Positions 43,688-55,159 of a stretch of DNA of 64,000 nt are shown piece after piece. The position numbers and the translations under genes were made by a program. Source of the DNA: Micrococcus endophyticus. GTDB taxonomy: Bacteria > Actinomycetota > Actinomycetes > Actinomycetales > Micrococcaceae. The stretch lies in contig NZ_JACHMW010000001.1 of NCBI RefSeq assembly GCF_014205115.1, positions 1,550,001 through 1,614,000 of the forward strand, written 5' to 3'. The notes under the pieces are model-generated. The model worked only from the letters and a program-made list of their open reading frames with translations, had not been told where the DNA came from and did no database searches. Each line of letters begins with the position of its first letter. Positions within the stretch are counted from its first letter, which is position 1.

Positions 43688-45475
43688 ATGCAGGTGCACA
43701 AGTACGACGTGGTGATCGTCGGCGCCGGCGGCGCCGGCATGCGCGCGGCCATCGAGGCCGGCCAGCGCGCCCACACCGCCGTCCTCACCAAGATCTACCC
43801 CACCCGCTCCCACACCGGCGCGGCCCAGGGCGGCATGTGCGCCGCCCTCGCCAACGTCGAGGAGGACAACTGGGAGTGGCACACGTTCGACACCGTCAAG
43901 GGCGGTGACTACCTCGTGGACCAGGACGCCGCCGAGGTGATGGCCAAGGAGGCCATCGACGCGGTGCTCGACCTGGAGAAGATGGGCCTGCCCTTCAACC
44001 GCACCCCCGAGGGCAAGATCGACCAGCGCCGCTTCGGCGGCCACACCCGCGACCACGGCAAGGCGCCCGTGCGCCGCGCCTGCTACGCCGCGGACCGCAC
44101 CGGCCACATGATCCTGCAGACGCTCTACCAGAACTGCGTCAAGCACAACGTGGAGTTCTACAACGAGTTCTACGTGCTCGACCTGCTGCTGGTGGAGGAG
44201 GACGCCGTGCGCGAGGACGGCACCCCCTACAAGCAGAAGCGCACCGCCGGCGTCGTCTCCTACGAGCTCGCCACCGGCGAGATCCACGTCTTCCAGGCCA
44301 AGTCGGTCGTCTTCGCCACCGGCGGCGCCGGCAAGGTGTACAAGACCACCTCGAACGCCCACACCCTCACCGGCGACGGCATGGCCATCGCCTACCGTGC
44401 GGGCCTGCCCCTCGAGGACATGGAGTTCGTGCAGTTCCACCCGACCGGCCTGGCCGGCCTGGGCATCCTCCTCTCCGAGGCGGCCCGCGGCGAGGGCGGC
44501 ATCCTGCGCAACTCGGACGGCGAGCGCTTCATGGAGCGCTACGCCCCCACCATCAAGGACCTCGCCCCGCGCGACATCGTGGCCCGGTCCATGGCCGAGG
44601 AGGTCCGCCAGGGCCGCGGCGCCGGTCCGAACAAGGACTACGTGCTGCTCGACCTGACGCACCTGGAGCCCTCGCACATCGACGAGAAGCTCCCGGACAT
44701 CACCGAGTTCGCCCGCACCTACCTGGGCGTCGAGCCCTACACGGAGCCGGTGCCGGTGTTCCCCACGTGCCACTACTTCATGGGCGGCGTGCCCACGAAC
44801 ATCAAGGCCGAGGTGCTGCAGGACAACGACACCGTGGTGCCGGGCCTGTACGCCGCCGGCGAGGTGGCCTGCGTGTCCGTGCACGGCTCCAACCGCCTGG
44901 GCACCAACTCGCTGCTGGACATCAACGTGTTCGGCCGCCGTGCCGGCATCTACGCCGCCGAGTACGCGCAGACCGCCGACTTCGTGGAGCTGCCCGAGGG
45001 CGGCGAGCTGCCGACCGTGGAGCACATCGAGAACCTCCGCTCCGCCACCGGCTCCGAGCGCGTCGCGGACATCCGCGCCGAGCTGCAGGAGTCCATGGAC
45101 GCCGACATGCAGGTGTTCCGTGACGAGGACTCGATCCGTCGCGCTCTCTCCAAGATCGAGGAGCTGCGCGGCCGCTACGAGAACGTGTCCGTCCAGGACA
45201 AGGGCAAGCGCTTCAACCTCGACCTGCTCGAGGGCATGGAGCTCGGCTACCTCCTCGACATCGCCGAGGCGATGACCCTCGCGGCCCTGGGCCGCAAGGA
45301 GTCCCGCGGCGGCCACTACCGCGAGGACTACCCGGACCGCGACGACGCGAACTTCATGGCCCACACCATGATCTACCGTGACGAGACCGCCGAGATGGAG
45401 GGCGTCAAGGGCATCCGCTTCGAGACCAAGCCCGTCGTCGTCACCCGTTACCAGCCGATGGAGCGCAAGTACTGA
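43688..45475 (+). CDS. sdhA: Succinate dehydrogenase flavoprotein subunit SdhA
   Basis: SdhA oxidises succinate to fumarate with covalently bound FAD. The 595-residue protein has the dinucleotide loop VGAGGAGMRAA (11-21), SHTGAAQGGM (41-50) with the FAD-linked His42, and the substrate-site motifs FVQFHPTGL, RFMERYAP and GSNRLGTNSLLD. Length and motifs are normal for the menaquinone- or ubiquinone-linked complex. A purine-rich AAAGAGAG precedes the ATG; the 79-base gap after sdhD holds no gene. Confidence 0.97.
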   Translation: MQVHKYDVVIVGAGGAGMRAAIEAGQRAHTAVLTKIYPTRSHTGAAQGGMCAALANVEEDNWEWHTFDTVKGGDYLVDQDAAEVMAKEAIDAVLDLEKMGLPFNRTPEGKIDQRRFGGHTRDHGKAPVRRACYAADRTGHMILQTLYQNCVKHNVEFYNEFYVLDLLLVEEDAVREDGTPYKQKRTAGVVSYELATGEIHVFQAKSVVFATGGAGKVYKTTSNAHTLTGDGMAIAYRAGLPLEDMEFVQFHPTGLAGLGILLSEAARGEGGILRNSDGERFMERYAPTIKDLAPRDIVARSMAEEVRQGRGAGPNKDYVLLDLTHLEPSHIDEKLPDITEFARTYLGVEPYTEPVPVFPTCHYFMGGVPTNIKAEVLQDNDTVVPGLYAAGEVACVSVHGSNRLGTNSLLDINVFGRRAGIYAAEYAQTADFVELPEGGELPTVEHIENLRSATGSERVADIRAELQESMDADMQVFRDEDSIRRALSKIEELRGRYENVSVQDKGKRFNLDLLEGMELGYLLDIAEAMTLAALGRKESRGGHYREDYPDRDDANFMAHTMIYRDETAEMEGVKGIRFETKPVVVTRYQPMERKY

Positions 45476-46266
45476 TGAGCCACGCAGCAACCGAGACCGA
45501 GGCCCCCGTGGCCCAGGATCAGACCCAGGCCGCCGGCGGCGGCATGGGCGCGATCGAGTCCTTCGACATCGTCCTCAAGGTCCGCCGCTACCTCCCGGAG
45601 TCCTCCGAGGAGTCCTACTGGGACGAGTGGCGCCTGACCATGTACGGCACGGACCGCGTGCTGGACGCCCTGCACAAGGTGAAGTGGGACCACGACGGCA
45701 CCCTGTCGTTCCGTCGCTCCTGCGCCCACGGTATCTGCGGCTCCGACGCCATGCGCATCAACGGCCGCAACCGCCTGGCCTGCAAGACCCTGCTCAAGGA
45801 CCTGGACCTGTCCAAGCCCATCCTGGTGGAGCCCATCAAGGGCCTGCCGGTGGAGAAGGACCTGATCGTGGACATGGACCCGTTCTTCCAGTCCTACCGC
45901 GAGGTCATGCCGTTCCTCGTCGCCGAGGGCCACGAGCCCTCCCAGGAGCGCTACCAGTCCCAGGCCGACCGCGCCCGGTACGACGACACCACCAAGTGCA
46001 TCCTCTGCGCCGCGTGCACCTCGTCCTGCCCCGTGTTCTGGACCGACGGCCAGTACTTCGGCCCGGCCGCCATCGTCAACGCGCACCGCTTCATCTTCGA
46101 CTCGCGCGACGACGCCGGCGACATGCGTCTGGAGATCCTGAACGACAAGGAGGGCGTGTGGCGCTGCCGCACGACCTTCAACTGCACCGACGCGTGCCCC
46201 CGCGGCATCCAGGTGACCAAGGCGATCGCCGAGGTGAAGCAGGCCATCCTGGCCCGCCAGTTCTGA
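45475..46266 (+). CDS. sdhB: Succinate dehydrogenase iron-sulfur subunit SdhB
   Basis: SdhB passes electrons from FAD to quinone through three clusters. The 263-residue protein has the [2Fe-2S] site SCAHGICGSDAMR with a later cysteine in NRLACKTLL, and the ferredoxin-type CILCAACTSSCPVFW and CTDACPRGIQVTKAI, which ligate the [3Fe-4S] and [4Fe-4S] clusters. About 25 non-conserved residues precede the core. The start overlaps the sdhA stop (TGATG). A strong terminator follows. Confidence 0.97.
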   Translation: MSHAATETEAPVAQDQTQAAGGGMGAIESFDIVLKVRRYLPESSEESYWDEWRLTMYGTDRVLDALHKVKWDHDGTLSFRRSCAHGICGSDAMRINGRNRLACKTLLKDLDLSKPILVEPIKGLPVEKDLIVDMDPFFQSYREVMPFLVAEGHEPSQERYQSQADRARYDDTTKCILCAACTSSCPVFWTDGQYFGPAAIVNAHRFIFDSRDDAGDMRLEILNDKEGVWRCRTTFNCTDACPRGIQVTKAIAEVKQAILARQF

Positions 46267-46281
46267 TCCTCGGCACGCCGC

Positions 46282-46327
46282 ACGACGGCGGCCCGTCTCC
46301 CTTCGAGGGGAGGCGGGCCGCCGTCGT
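46282..46327. terminator. Terminator after sdhB
   Basis: A 20-bp stem (46282-46301 with 46308-46327, one G-U pair) with a loop starting TTCG follows sdhB, which is convergent with the next gene. It shares the ACGACGGCGGCC core with the fumC hairpin. Confidence 0.85.
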
Positions 46328-46393
46328 CTGTCGTCCGGTCGGCGGGTCGCTCGGTCGTTCGCGGGGTGGGCGGGCTCGGCGCGCCCGCGGCGC

Positions 46394-46930
46394 TCAGCCG
46401 TCGAACGCGTCGCGCGTGGCGCGCAGGTGCGCCGTGAGCAGCCACACCGCGCAGGCGACGAACATCGCCACCACGGCGGCCAGCACGACCGGCCCCGCTC
46501 CCCCGGCGGCGACCATCCGGCCGCCGTCGACCATCCAGAAGGCCGCCGAGAGCAGGCCCAGGCCGACGGCCACGGTGCCCACGGGCCGCACGGCCCGGAC
46601 GCGCCGGGCGACGCCCAGCATCAGCAGCGCGGCGACGGCGAGCACGCCGAGGACGGCCGCGGGCACGCCCCAGGGCGGGGTGAGGAACGAGGCGACGTCC
46701 GCGTCCGTGACCGCCGCCTGGCCCCACGAGCGCGCCTCGAGGACGGCACGGGCGTAGCCGGGCGCACCCTGCAGGGCCAGGACCCCGGCGGTCCCGAGGG
46801 CGCTCAGCGCGCCGGTGACGGCCGTGAGCGTCAGGAGGCGCCGCAGCGGGCGGCGGACCACGCGGTCGTGGAGCGCCGCGCGGGCCGCAGCGTCGTCGGC
46901 GTCCGCGGCGGCGTCGTCGGGGGTGTGCAT
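46394..46930 (-). CDS. Four-helix membrane protein of unknown function (paralogue 3)
   Basis: The 178-residue protein has four hydrophobic segments separated by short loops: a first helix after RRPLRRLLTLTAVTGAL, an extracytoplasmic stretch with VTDADVASFL, then GVPAAVLGVLAVAALLML, and two C-terminal helices ending VWLLTAHLRATRDAF. Layout and scattered identities (LLTLT-xV-x-AL; V-T-x-x-D/E near the second helix) match the two genes upstream, suggesting a diverged tandem duplication. A CATGAT box lies six bases before the ATG. No function is recognised. Confidence 0.75.
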   Translation of the reverse strand: MHTPDDAAADADDAAARAALHDRVVRRPLRRLLTLTAVTGALSALGTAGVLALQGAPGYARAVLEARSWGQAAVTDADVASFLTPPWGVPAAVLGVLAVAALLMLGVARRVRAVRPVGTVAVGLGLLSAAFWMVDGGRMVAAGGAGPVVLAAVVAMFVACAVWLLTAHLRATRDAFDG

Positions 46931-46937
46931 GCCCCCA

Positions 46938-47564
46938 TCATGCCGGGCGGCGCGGGCCGGCGTCGCGCCGGACGAAGGTGGTGGCCAGGCCCGGGTTGAA
47001 GGCGCACACGAGCCACGCGGCGTTCACGAGGGCGAACAGCAGACCGAGCAGCAGCGGCGCCACCACCGACTCCGCCGGGAAGACGAACAGCCGGATGGCG
47101 CCCAGCAGGGTGACGAAGACGGCCAGGGCGGCCACGATGGCACCGACGATGCGCGCCGTGTTGCTGCGCCGCAGCAGGCCCACGAGGACGAGTGCATAGA
47201 CGCCCAGGCCGAGCAGCACCGCGACCCAGACGCTGCCGGTCAGCGCTGCCTGGATGGACTCCGCCGTCATGGCGGGCGAGCGGGGGGCGTCCGCGGGCAG
47301 GGTGGCGGCGATCTCCTCGGCCGCACCGGGGCGCAGGCCCGGCAGGAGCGAGACGACGTAGACCGCGGCCGAGGCGACGGTGAGGCCGATCAGGGCGCGG
47401 AACACCCCGGGGGTGCGCTCGTTCGGCCGGATCAGGGGGCGCGCGTGCGGGCCGGAGTGGCCCGCGATGCGGCGGCGGGCGTCCTCCGGCCCGACGACCG
47501 GGCGGCCGTCGCCGGGCCGGCCGTCGGGGGACGCGGGGTTCGGGGGGCGAGGATCGGAGGCCAT
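46938..47564 (-). CDS. Four-helix membrane protein of unknown function (paralogue 2)
   Basis: The 208-residue protein has a 50-residue Pro/Arg-rich cytoplasmic start and four membrane helices (from RALIGLTVASAAVYVVSLLPG to LLFALVNAAWLVCAF). It shares with the gene upstream the segments TAESI/TAEDI, LGLGVYALV, ARIVG/ARILG and VN-x2-W-x2-A-F, so they are paralogues. The ATG lies seven bases from the third paralogue downstream, implying co-transcription with the MacB-like exporter genes. Function unknown. Confidence 0.75.
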   Translation of the reverse strand: MASDPRPPNPASPDGRPGDGRPVVGPEDARRRIAGHSGPHARPLIRPNERTPGVFRALIGLTVASAAVYVVSLLPGLRPGAAEEIAATLPADAPRSPAMTAESIQAALTGSVWVAVLLGLGVYALVLVGLLRRSNTARIVGAIVAALAVFVTLLGAIRLFVFPAESVVAPLLLGLLFALVNAAWLVCAFNPGLATTFVRRDAGPRRPA

Positions 47565-47625
47565 GCCGCCATGGTGTCCCCCCGACTCACGCCGGGGCGA
47601 GGGCTGGCGGCCCGATCGGCCCAGG

Positions 47626-48351
47626 TCAGGCGGCGGCCGGGCGGCCCTGGCGGAACCACTCCGCCACGTCCGAGCGGAAGGCGGTGATGACCCAGATGAT
47701 GTTCACCACCGCGTAGGCGAGGGTGAGCGCCCCGGACAGGATCAGCATCGTGCTGCCGCTGAACAGGAACCCGATCCCGGAGAAGATCGCGAGCGCCCCG
47801 AGGATGGCGAACACGATGCCCAGGATGCGCGCCCAGTTCTTCACGCCGCGCAGGTTGAAGTAGACGAGCGCGTACAGGCCCAGCCCGATGATCAGCGAGA
47901 TCACGATGCTCGTGATGCCGGCGGTGCGCATGAACGAGGACACCATCTCTATGTCCTCGGCGGTCACGCCGGGCTGGGACGCCGCGTCCCGCATGACGAC
48001 GTCCATCATGTCGTCCATGGTGAACATGGCCGGGAGCGAGGACAGCACCCACAGCGCGGCCGAGACCAGGGTGAGGGTGAGCAGGGTGCGGAAGCCGCGC
48101 GGCTCCGGCACGGTGCCGTACCGGCCGTCGACGCCGTAGGGCTGGGTCCCGTAGCGGGTCCCGGGGGCCGGGTACTGTCCGGGCTGCCCGTACTGCGGGG
48201 CCTGGCCGTAGGGGTCGGGCTGGCCGTACTGCGGCGCCTGGCCGTACTGGCCCTGCTGGGGCGCCTGGCCCGCCTGGCCGGACTCGCCCTCGAAGGGAGG
48301 GTTGGCCGGGTTGTAGGCCGGGTTGGTGAAGTCGGGGTTCTGGTTGCTCAT
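47626..48351 (-). CDS. Four-helix membrane protein with QYGQ repeats (paralogue 1)
   Basis: The 241-residue protein starts with about 80 residues rich in Gln, Gly, Pro and Tyr containing repeated PQYGQP-like units, then four membrane helices beginning RGFRTLLTLTLVSAALWVLSSLPA and ending VNIIWVITAFRSDVAEWF. An acidic extracytoplasmic segment (VTAEDIEMVSSFM) lies between helices 1 and 2. GAGGAG precedes the ATG. It is the best-conserved of three tandem paralogues and lies 58 bases after an ABC exporter permease gene. Function unknown. Confidence 0.78.
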   Translation of the reverse strand: MSNQNPDFTNPAYNPANPPFEGESGQAGQAPQQGQYGQAPQYGQPDPYGQAPQYGQPGQYPAPGTRYGTQPYGVDGRYGTVPEPRGFRTLLTLTLVSAALWVLSSLPAMFTMDDMMDVVMRDAASQPGVTAEDIEMVSSFMRTAGITSIVISLIIGLGLYALVYFNLRGVKNWARILGIVFAILGALAIFSGIGFLFSGSTMLILSGALTLAYAVVNIIWVITAFRSDVAEWFRQGRPAAA

Positions 48352-48409
48352 GGGAGCTCCTCTCGGGTCAGGGGGCGCGGACGGGACGGGCGGTCACGGC
48401 GAGGGGGCC

Positions 48410-49690
48410 TCACTCGTAGCGCAGGGCCTCGATGGGGTCCTTGCGGGCGGCGCGGGCCGCCGGCAGGGTGCCGGCGAGGAAGGCGATGGCCACGATCAGC
48501 AGCACGATCAGCGCCAGGGACAGCGGCTCCACGGCGTAGAGCACCAGCCCCGTCACGCCGCTCAGGGCGCCCTCGGTGAGCACCTGGTTGGCCACCACGC
48601 CGACGGCCACGCCGAGGCCGACGCCGATCAGCGAGCCGAGCAGGCCGATGACCACCGCCTCCATGGTGAACAGGCCGAAGATCTTGCGGCCGGTCATGCC
48701 GAGCGCCTTCATCAGGCCGATCTCGCGGGTGCGCTCCTGCACCGCCATGAGCAGGGTGTTGATGATGCCGAAGCTCGCGGCGAGCAGGGCGATCAGGGCG
48801 AAGCCGTTGAGCACCCAGGTCACGGCGTCGATGATCCCGCGGATCGGGCCGAGCTGGTCCTCGAGGGTCTGCGCGGAGTAGCCCTCGTCGGCGAGGGCGG
48901 CCTTCACCGCCGCCTCGTTCGCGGCCATGTCCGCCACCGTCACCGAGGCGGAGAAGAACGTGTCCCGCTGCGCCTCCGGCAGGCCGGCGGTCTGGATCTC
49001 GTGCAGGCGCGTCTCCACCTCGCCGGAGGGCACGGGGCCGGAACCGGAGCCGGAGGCCATCGGCTCGGTCACCCCGACCACCTCGGCCTCCACCCCGTCC
49101 TGCTTCCCCAGCGGGTCGGCGGCCACGAGGGTCACGGTCTGGCCGAGCACGTCTTCGGGCGCCTGGCCGCCGAGGGCCTCCACCCAGTCCTGAGGCACCG
49201 TCACCTCGGCGGCGTCCGCGGCCGGCTCGCGCCCCGCGGCGAGCGAGAGCGCCCCGATCTCGAAGGAGCTGCCCATGAACGGGACCTGCCACTGCCGGCC
49301 GTCCTCGCCCTCGATGTACTCGGGCTCCACGAGTCGCGCGGTCTCGACCTCGGTGACGTGCTCCGTGTCCCGGATGCGGTCCAGGTCCGCGGCGGTCAGC
49401 AGGGGCAGGCCGAACATTTCCCCGGCCGCGGCCTCATCGGGCTCGTACTCCTGCGGCGCCCCGCCCGCGGCGAACGAGGTCGGGTCCGCCTGCTTCATCA
49501 CGGTGAGCTGGTCCGGGCTGCCGAAGCCCTCCACCATGTTGTCCACGAACTTGTTGATGCCGGCGCCGAGGCCGGAGGTCAGCGTGAGGGTGAAAGCGCC
49601 GATCACGATCGCCACCACCGTCAGGAACGTGCGCAGCTTCGCGCGCATCGTGTTCGCCAGGGCGGTGCCCGCCAGGTCCGTCGCCTTCAT
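48410..49690 (-). CDS. MacB/FtsX-type ABC transporter permease
   Basis: The 426-residue protein has one N-terminal helix (RTFLTVVAIVIGAFTLTLTSGLG), a large extracytoplasmic domain (about 50-280) and three C-terminal helices with QERTREIGLMKALGMTGRKIF and the terminal RKDPIEALRYE, hallmarks of the MacB/LolC/FtsX superfamily. These use ATP to drive mechanical work in the envelope or export of lipids and peptides. The start overlaps the ATPase stop (ATGA). There is no MacA-type adaptor gene; the adjacent paralogous membrane proteins could be partners. Confidence 0.92.
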   Translation of the reverse strand: MKATDLAGTALANTMRAKLRTFLTVVAIVIGAFTLTLTSGLGAGINKFVDNMVEGFGSPDQLTVMKQADPTSFAAGGAPQEYEPDEAAAGEMFGLPLLTAADLDRIRDTEHVTEVETARLVEPEYIEGEDGRQWQVPFMGSSFEIGALSLAAGREPAADAAEVTVPQDWVEALGGQAPEDVLGQTVTLVAADPLGKQDGVEAEVVGVTEPMASGSGSGPVPSGEVETRLHEIQTAGLPEAQRDTFFSASVTVADMAANEAAVKAALADEGYSAQTLEDQLGPIRGIIDAVTWVLNGFALIALLAASFGIINTLLMAVQERTREIGLMKALGMTGRKIFGLFTMEAVVIGLLGSLIGVGLGVAVGVVANQVLTEGALSGVTGLVLYAVEPLSLALIVLLIVAIAFLAGTLPAARAARKDPIEALRYE

Positions 49691-50433
49691 GCCTGCGCCC
49701 CCGCCGTCGTCGTCTCGTCCACGATCATGCCGTCCTGCATCACGAGGCGCCGGTCGCACCGGGCCGCGAGGTCGTCGTCGTGCGTGACCACCACGAGGGT
49801 GATGCCCTCGTCCCGGTGCAGGCCGAAGAGGATGTCCTCCACGGCCGCCGAAGTGGCCGAGTCCAGGTTGCCGGTGGGCTCGTCCGCGAACAGCACGGTG
49901 GGGCGGTTCACCAGCGCGCGGGCGATGCACACGCGCTGCTTCTGGCCGCCGGAGAGGTCCGTGGCCTTGTTGCCGGCCTTGTCCGCGAGCTCGAGGCGCT
50001 CCAGCACGGCCATCCCGCGCTCGCGTCGCTCGGCGCGGGGCACGCCGGAGATCTTCAGGGGCAGCACGGTGTTCTCCAGCACCGTCTGCGCCGGGTTGAG
50101 GAAGAACTGCTGGAACACGAAGCCGAAGGTCTCGTTGCGCAGCCGCGCCACCTCGGCCGGGGAGACGTCCTGGACCGGGCGCCCGTCCATCGCCACGACG
50201 CCGGCGCTCGGCCGGTCCAGCAGCGCCAGCAGGTGCATGAGCGTGGACTTGCCCGAGCCGGACTTGCCCACGATCGCCACGGACTCCCCCGCCTGGATCT
50301 GCAGGGTGACCCCCTTGAGCGCGTCGAAGCGGGACTCCCCCCGCCCGTACACCTTCACGAGGTTCTCGGTCTCCAGGACCGGCTCCCTCCCCGCCGACGC
50401 GTGCGCCCCGGCGGCCTGCTGGACCGTGTGCAT
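49687..50433 (-). CDS. MacB/LolD-type ABC transporter ATPase
   Basis: The 248-residue protein is a single ABC domain: Walker A VGKSGSGKSTLMH (about 53-65), the Q-loop QQFFLNPAQT, signature LSGGQKQRV, Walker B VLFADEPTGNLD and the H-loop VVTHDDDL. ADEPTGNLD is diagnostic of the LolD/MacB/FtsE group. ATG 50433 with GAGGA upstream is chosen; an in-frame extension upstream is Arg-rich and unlike the family. It forms an exporter with the coupled permease gene. Confidence 0.94.
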   Translation of the reverse strand: MHTVQQAAGAHASAGREPVLETENLVKVYGRGESRFDALKGVTLQIQAGESVAIVGKSGSGKSTLMHLLALLDRPSAGVVAMDGRPVQDVSPAEVARLRNETFGFVFQQFFLNPAQTVLENTVLPLKISGVPRAERRERGMAVLERLELADKAGNKATDLSGGQKQRVCIARALVNRPTVLFADEPTGNLDSATSAAVEDILFGLHRDEGITLVVVTHDDDLAARCDRRLVMQDGMIVDETTTAGAQA

Positions 50434-50600
50434 CCTCGTCCTCACCCTCGTCCGTGCCCCCGTGCCCGTCCGCGCCCGGTCGGCGGGACGGGCGGAGGCG
50501 ATGTCCACGCACCATGCTGGCACGCGCGGGCGGGGGCGGGCCTCCCCCTCAGGGATGAGATTCGGGGGCGGGCGGGCGGGGCCGACACCGCGGGCGGCCC

Positions 50601-50634
50601 GGCTCAACGAGCGGGCCGGCTCAACGAGCGGGCC
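50601..50634. repeat. 17-bp tandem repeat, two copies
   Basis: GGCTCAACGAGCGGGCC occurs twice head to tail just beyond the trpS stop. The rest of the 204-base gap between trpS and the ABC ATPase gene shows no gene or clear terminator. Confidence 0.8.
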
Positions 50635-50637
50635 GGG

Positions 50638-53236
<2,599 letters not shown>

Positions 53237-53391
53237 GGATGCTCCTCCGAAGGGGCTCGTGGGGTCTGACCCCCATCATCCCGCATCGCGGGGCGCGGCT
53301 CCGAATCGGGCGGGGCCGGTGGCGGCGATGCGCGGACGTGGCGGGGCTGGGCCGGGGGGGCGGCGCGTCCGGCCCAGCGGAGCCCTCCCGT

Positions 53392-53456
53392 CGGATCGAC
53401 GGAAGCGGCCGGGATCGACGGGCGTTCCGTCGATCCCAGCCGTTTCCGTCGATCCG
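53392..53456. repeat. Large palindromic repeat built on GGATCGACGG
   Basis: Thirty-base arms (53392-53421 and 53427-53456) pair with two G-U type mismatches around a 5-base loop. Each arm contains two GATCGACGG units, so direct and inverted repeats are nested. It lies in a 401-base gap (53237-53637) between two divergent genes, so it is unlikely to be a terminator. The rest of the gap is G/C-rich with no gene or RNA that I can identify, apart from the promoter at its right end. Confidence 0.8.
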
Positions 53457-53625
53457 CCCGAATACGGCTGGGGGGCGGACCGGGGTTGGTGCCGCTCGGG
53501 CAGCTGGCGGGCAGGCCGGGGGCGGTGCCGCGGTGGCGGTGCCGCGCGGGCGAGTGGGCGGGCCGGTGGCGGCGACGGCGAGACGCCCGGCGAATCGCGG
53601 GGCCGGGCCCGTCGTCGTGCGCGCC

Positions 53626-53631
53626 TATCCT
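53626..53631 (+). promoter_or_regulatory. -10 box TATCCT of the MFS gene (leaderless)
   Basis: TATCCT ends six bases before GTG 53638; no ribosome-binding site intervenes. Confidence 0.55.
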
Positions 53632-53637
53632 GAGGCG

Positions 53638-55143
53638 GTGACCCCTCGCCCCCGGAGCGCCGCCGGCGACGCCGCGCCCGCCGCCTTCACGCCCGAGCAG
53701 CGCCGCATCCTCACCGCGCTCCTGATGCCGCTGTTCCTGGCCCTGATGAGCGTGTCGGTGGTGAACGTGGCCCTGCCGGCCATCGAGTCCGGGCTGCACG
53801 CCACGAGCGCGGACCTGCAGTGGGTGCTGGCCGGCTACACGCTCACCTTCGGCACGGTGCTGGTGGCCTCCGGCCGCGCGGGCGACCTGTGGGGGCGCAA
53901 GTCCCTGTTCCTGGTGGGCATCGGCCTCTACGTGGCGGGCGCGCTGGTCTCCGGCTTCGCCGTGGACCCCCTCATGCTCAACGCGGGCCGGCTCGTCACC
54001 GGCGTCGGCGCGGGCGTGTTCAACCCGCAGGTGGTCGGGTTCATCCAGTCGAACTTCTCCGGGCGCGCCCGCGGCCGCGCCTACGGCCTGTTCGGGACCG
54101 TGATCGGCCTGGGCGTGGCCGTGGGCCCGATGCTCGGCGGCCTGCTGCTCGGCGCGCTCGGCCCCGAGTGGGGGTGGCGCTCCACCTTCCTGATGAACGC
54201 CCCCGTGGGCCTGGCCGCGATCGTCATGGGCGTCCTGTGGCTGCCCGCGCCCACCCGCGTGCACGGCCTGCCCGCCGCCCCCGGCCCGCGCGGTATCGCC
54301 GCGCTCGACCCGGTGGGCGCCCTGCTGCTGGGCCTGGGCGCGGTGTGCCTCATGGTGCCGTTCATCGTCCCGGGCACCGCCGGGCTGCTGGTGCTCGCCG
54401 CCGCCCTCGTGACGGCGTGGTGGCTGTGGGAGAAGCGCGTGAAGGCCCGGGCCTCGGCCACCGGCGTACAGCCCATGGTGGACCCGGCCCTGTTCCGGCG
54501 GCTGTCCTTCACGATCGGCGCGCTCGAGTCCACCATCTACCTGGCCACGATGCCGGCGGTGTTCGCGATCGTGGCGATCTTCCTGCAGCGCGGCATGGGG
54601 TTCACGCCGCTCGAGGCCGGCCTCGTGGGTCTGCCCGGCGCCGTCGTCGTGGCCTCCCTGTCCCCGTGGGTGGGCTCGATGGTGCAGCGGCGCGGGCCCG
54701 TGCTCGTGCTGCTCGGCGCCCTCGTGGGCCTCGTGTCGCTGGGGGTGCTCGCGCTCGCGTTCGAGCGCAGCGCGGCCGGCGCGTGGTCGCCGTGGATCGT
54801 GGGGGTGGGGCTGATCGTGCAGTCGGCCTCGCAGGCCCTGCTGCTCACCAGCACGCAGGTGCTGATGATGGACGACGTCGCCGGCCACGAGGCGGGGGCG
54901 GCCGGCGGCGTCGCCCAGACGGCGCAGCGCCTCGGCACCGCCCTGGGCCTGTCCGTGGTGACGGGCGCGTTCTTCGCGGCCCTGGCCGGCGCCGCAGCCG
55001 AGGGCGCCGGGCCGCCGTCGGCCGCGGCGTACGCACACGCGGCATCGACCGCCATGGGCATGGTGGCCGTGTGCTGGGCGCTCACCGCCGTGGTCGCGGC
55101 CCTGGACGTGGTCCGGCGGCGCCGCGCGGTGCGCGCGGCCTGA
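53638..55143 (+). CDS. MFS transporter, DHA2 (14-helix) family
   Basis: The 501-residue protein has about 14 membrane helices and the DHA2 drug:proton antiporter motifs: LMSVSVVNVALPAIESGL (helix 1), QWVLAGYTLTFGTVLVASGRAGDLWGRK split over helix 2 and loop A, and the motif-C-like GLGVAVGPMLGGLLLGAL. DHA2 members export drugs, dyes or siderophores; the substrate is unknown. GTG 53638 is set by a -10 box six bases upstream; the open frame runs further upstream through the palindromic repeat. It is convergent with the ABC-2 genes, 16 bases apart, with no hairpin. Confidence 0.92.
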   Translation: MTPRPRSAAGDAAPAAFTPEQRRILTALLMPLFLALMSVSVVNVALPAIESGLHATSADLQWVLAGYTLTFGTVLVASGRAGDLWGRKSLFLVGIGLYVAGALVSGFAVDPLMLNAGRLVTGVGAGVFNPQVVGFIQSNFSGRARGRAYGLFGTVIGLGVAVGPMLGGLLLGALGPEWGWRSTFLMNAPVGLAAIVMGVLWLPAPTRVHGLPAAPGPRGIAALDPVGALLLGLGAVCLMVPFIVPGTAGLLVLAAALVTAWWLWEKRVKARASATGVQPMVDPALFRRLSFTIGALESTIYLATMPAVFAIVAIFLQRGMGFTPLEAGLVGLPGAVVVASLSPWVGSMVQRRGPVLVLLGALVGLVSLGVLALAFERSAAGAWSPWIVGVGLIVQSASQALLLTSTQVLMMDDVAGHEAGAAGGVAQTAQRLGTALGLSVVTGAFFAALAGAAAEGAGPPSAAAYAHAASTAMGMVAVCWALTAVVAALDVVRRRRAVRAA

Positions 55144-55159
55144 CCGGCCCGCGGGGGCC

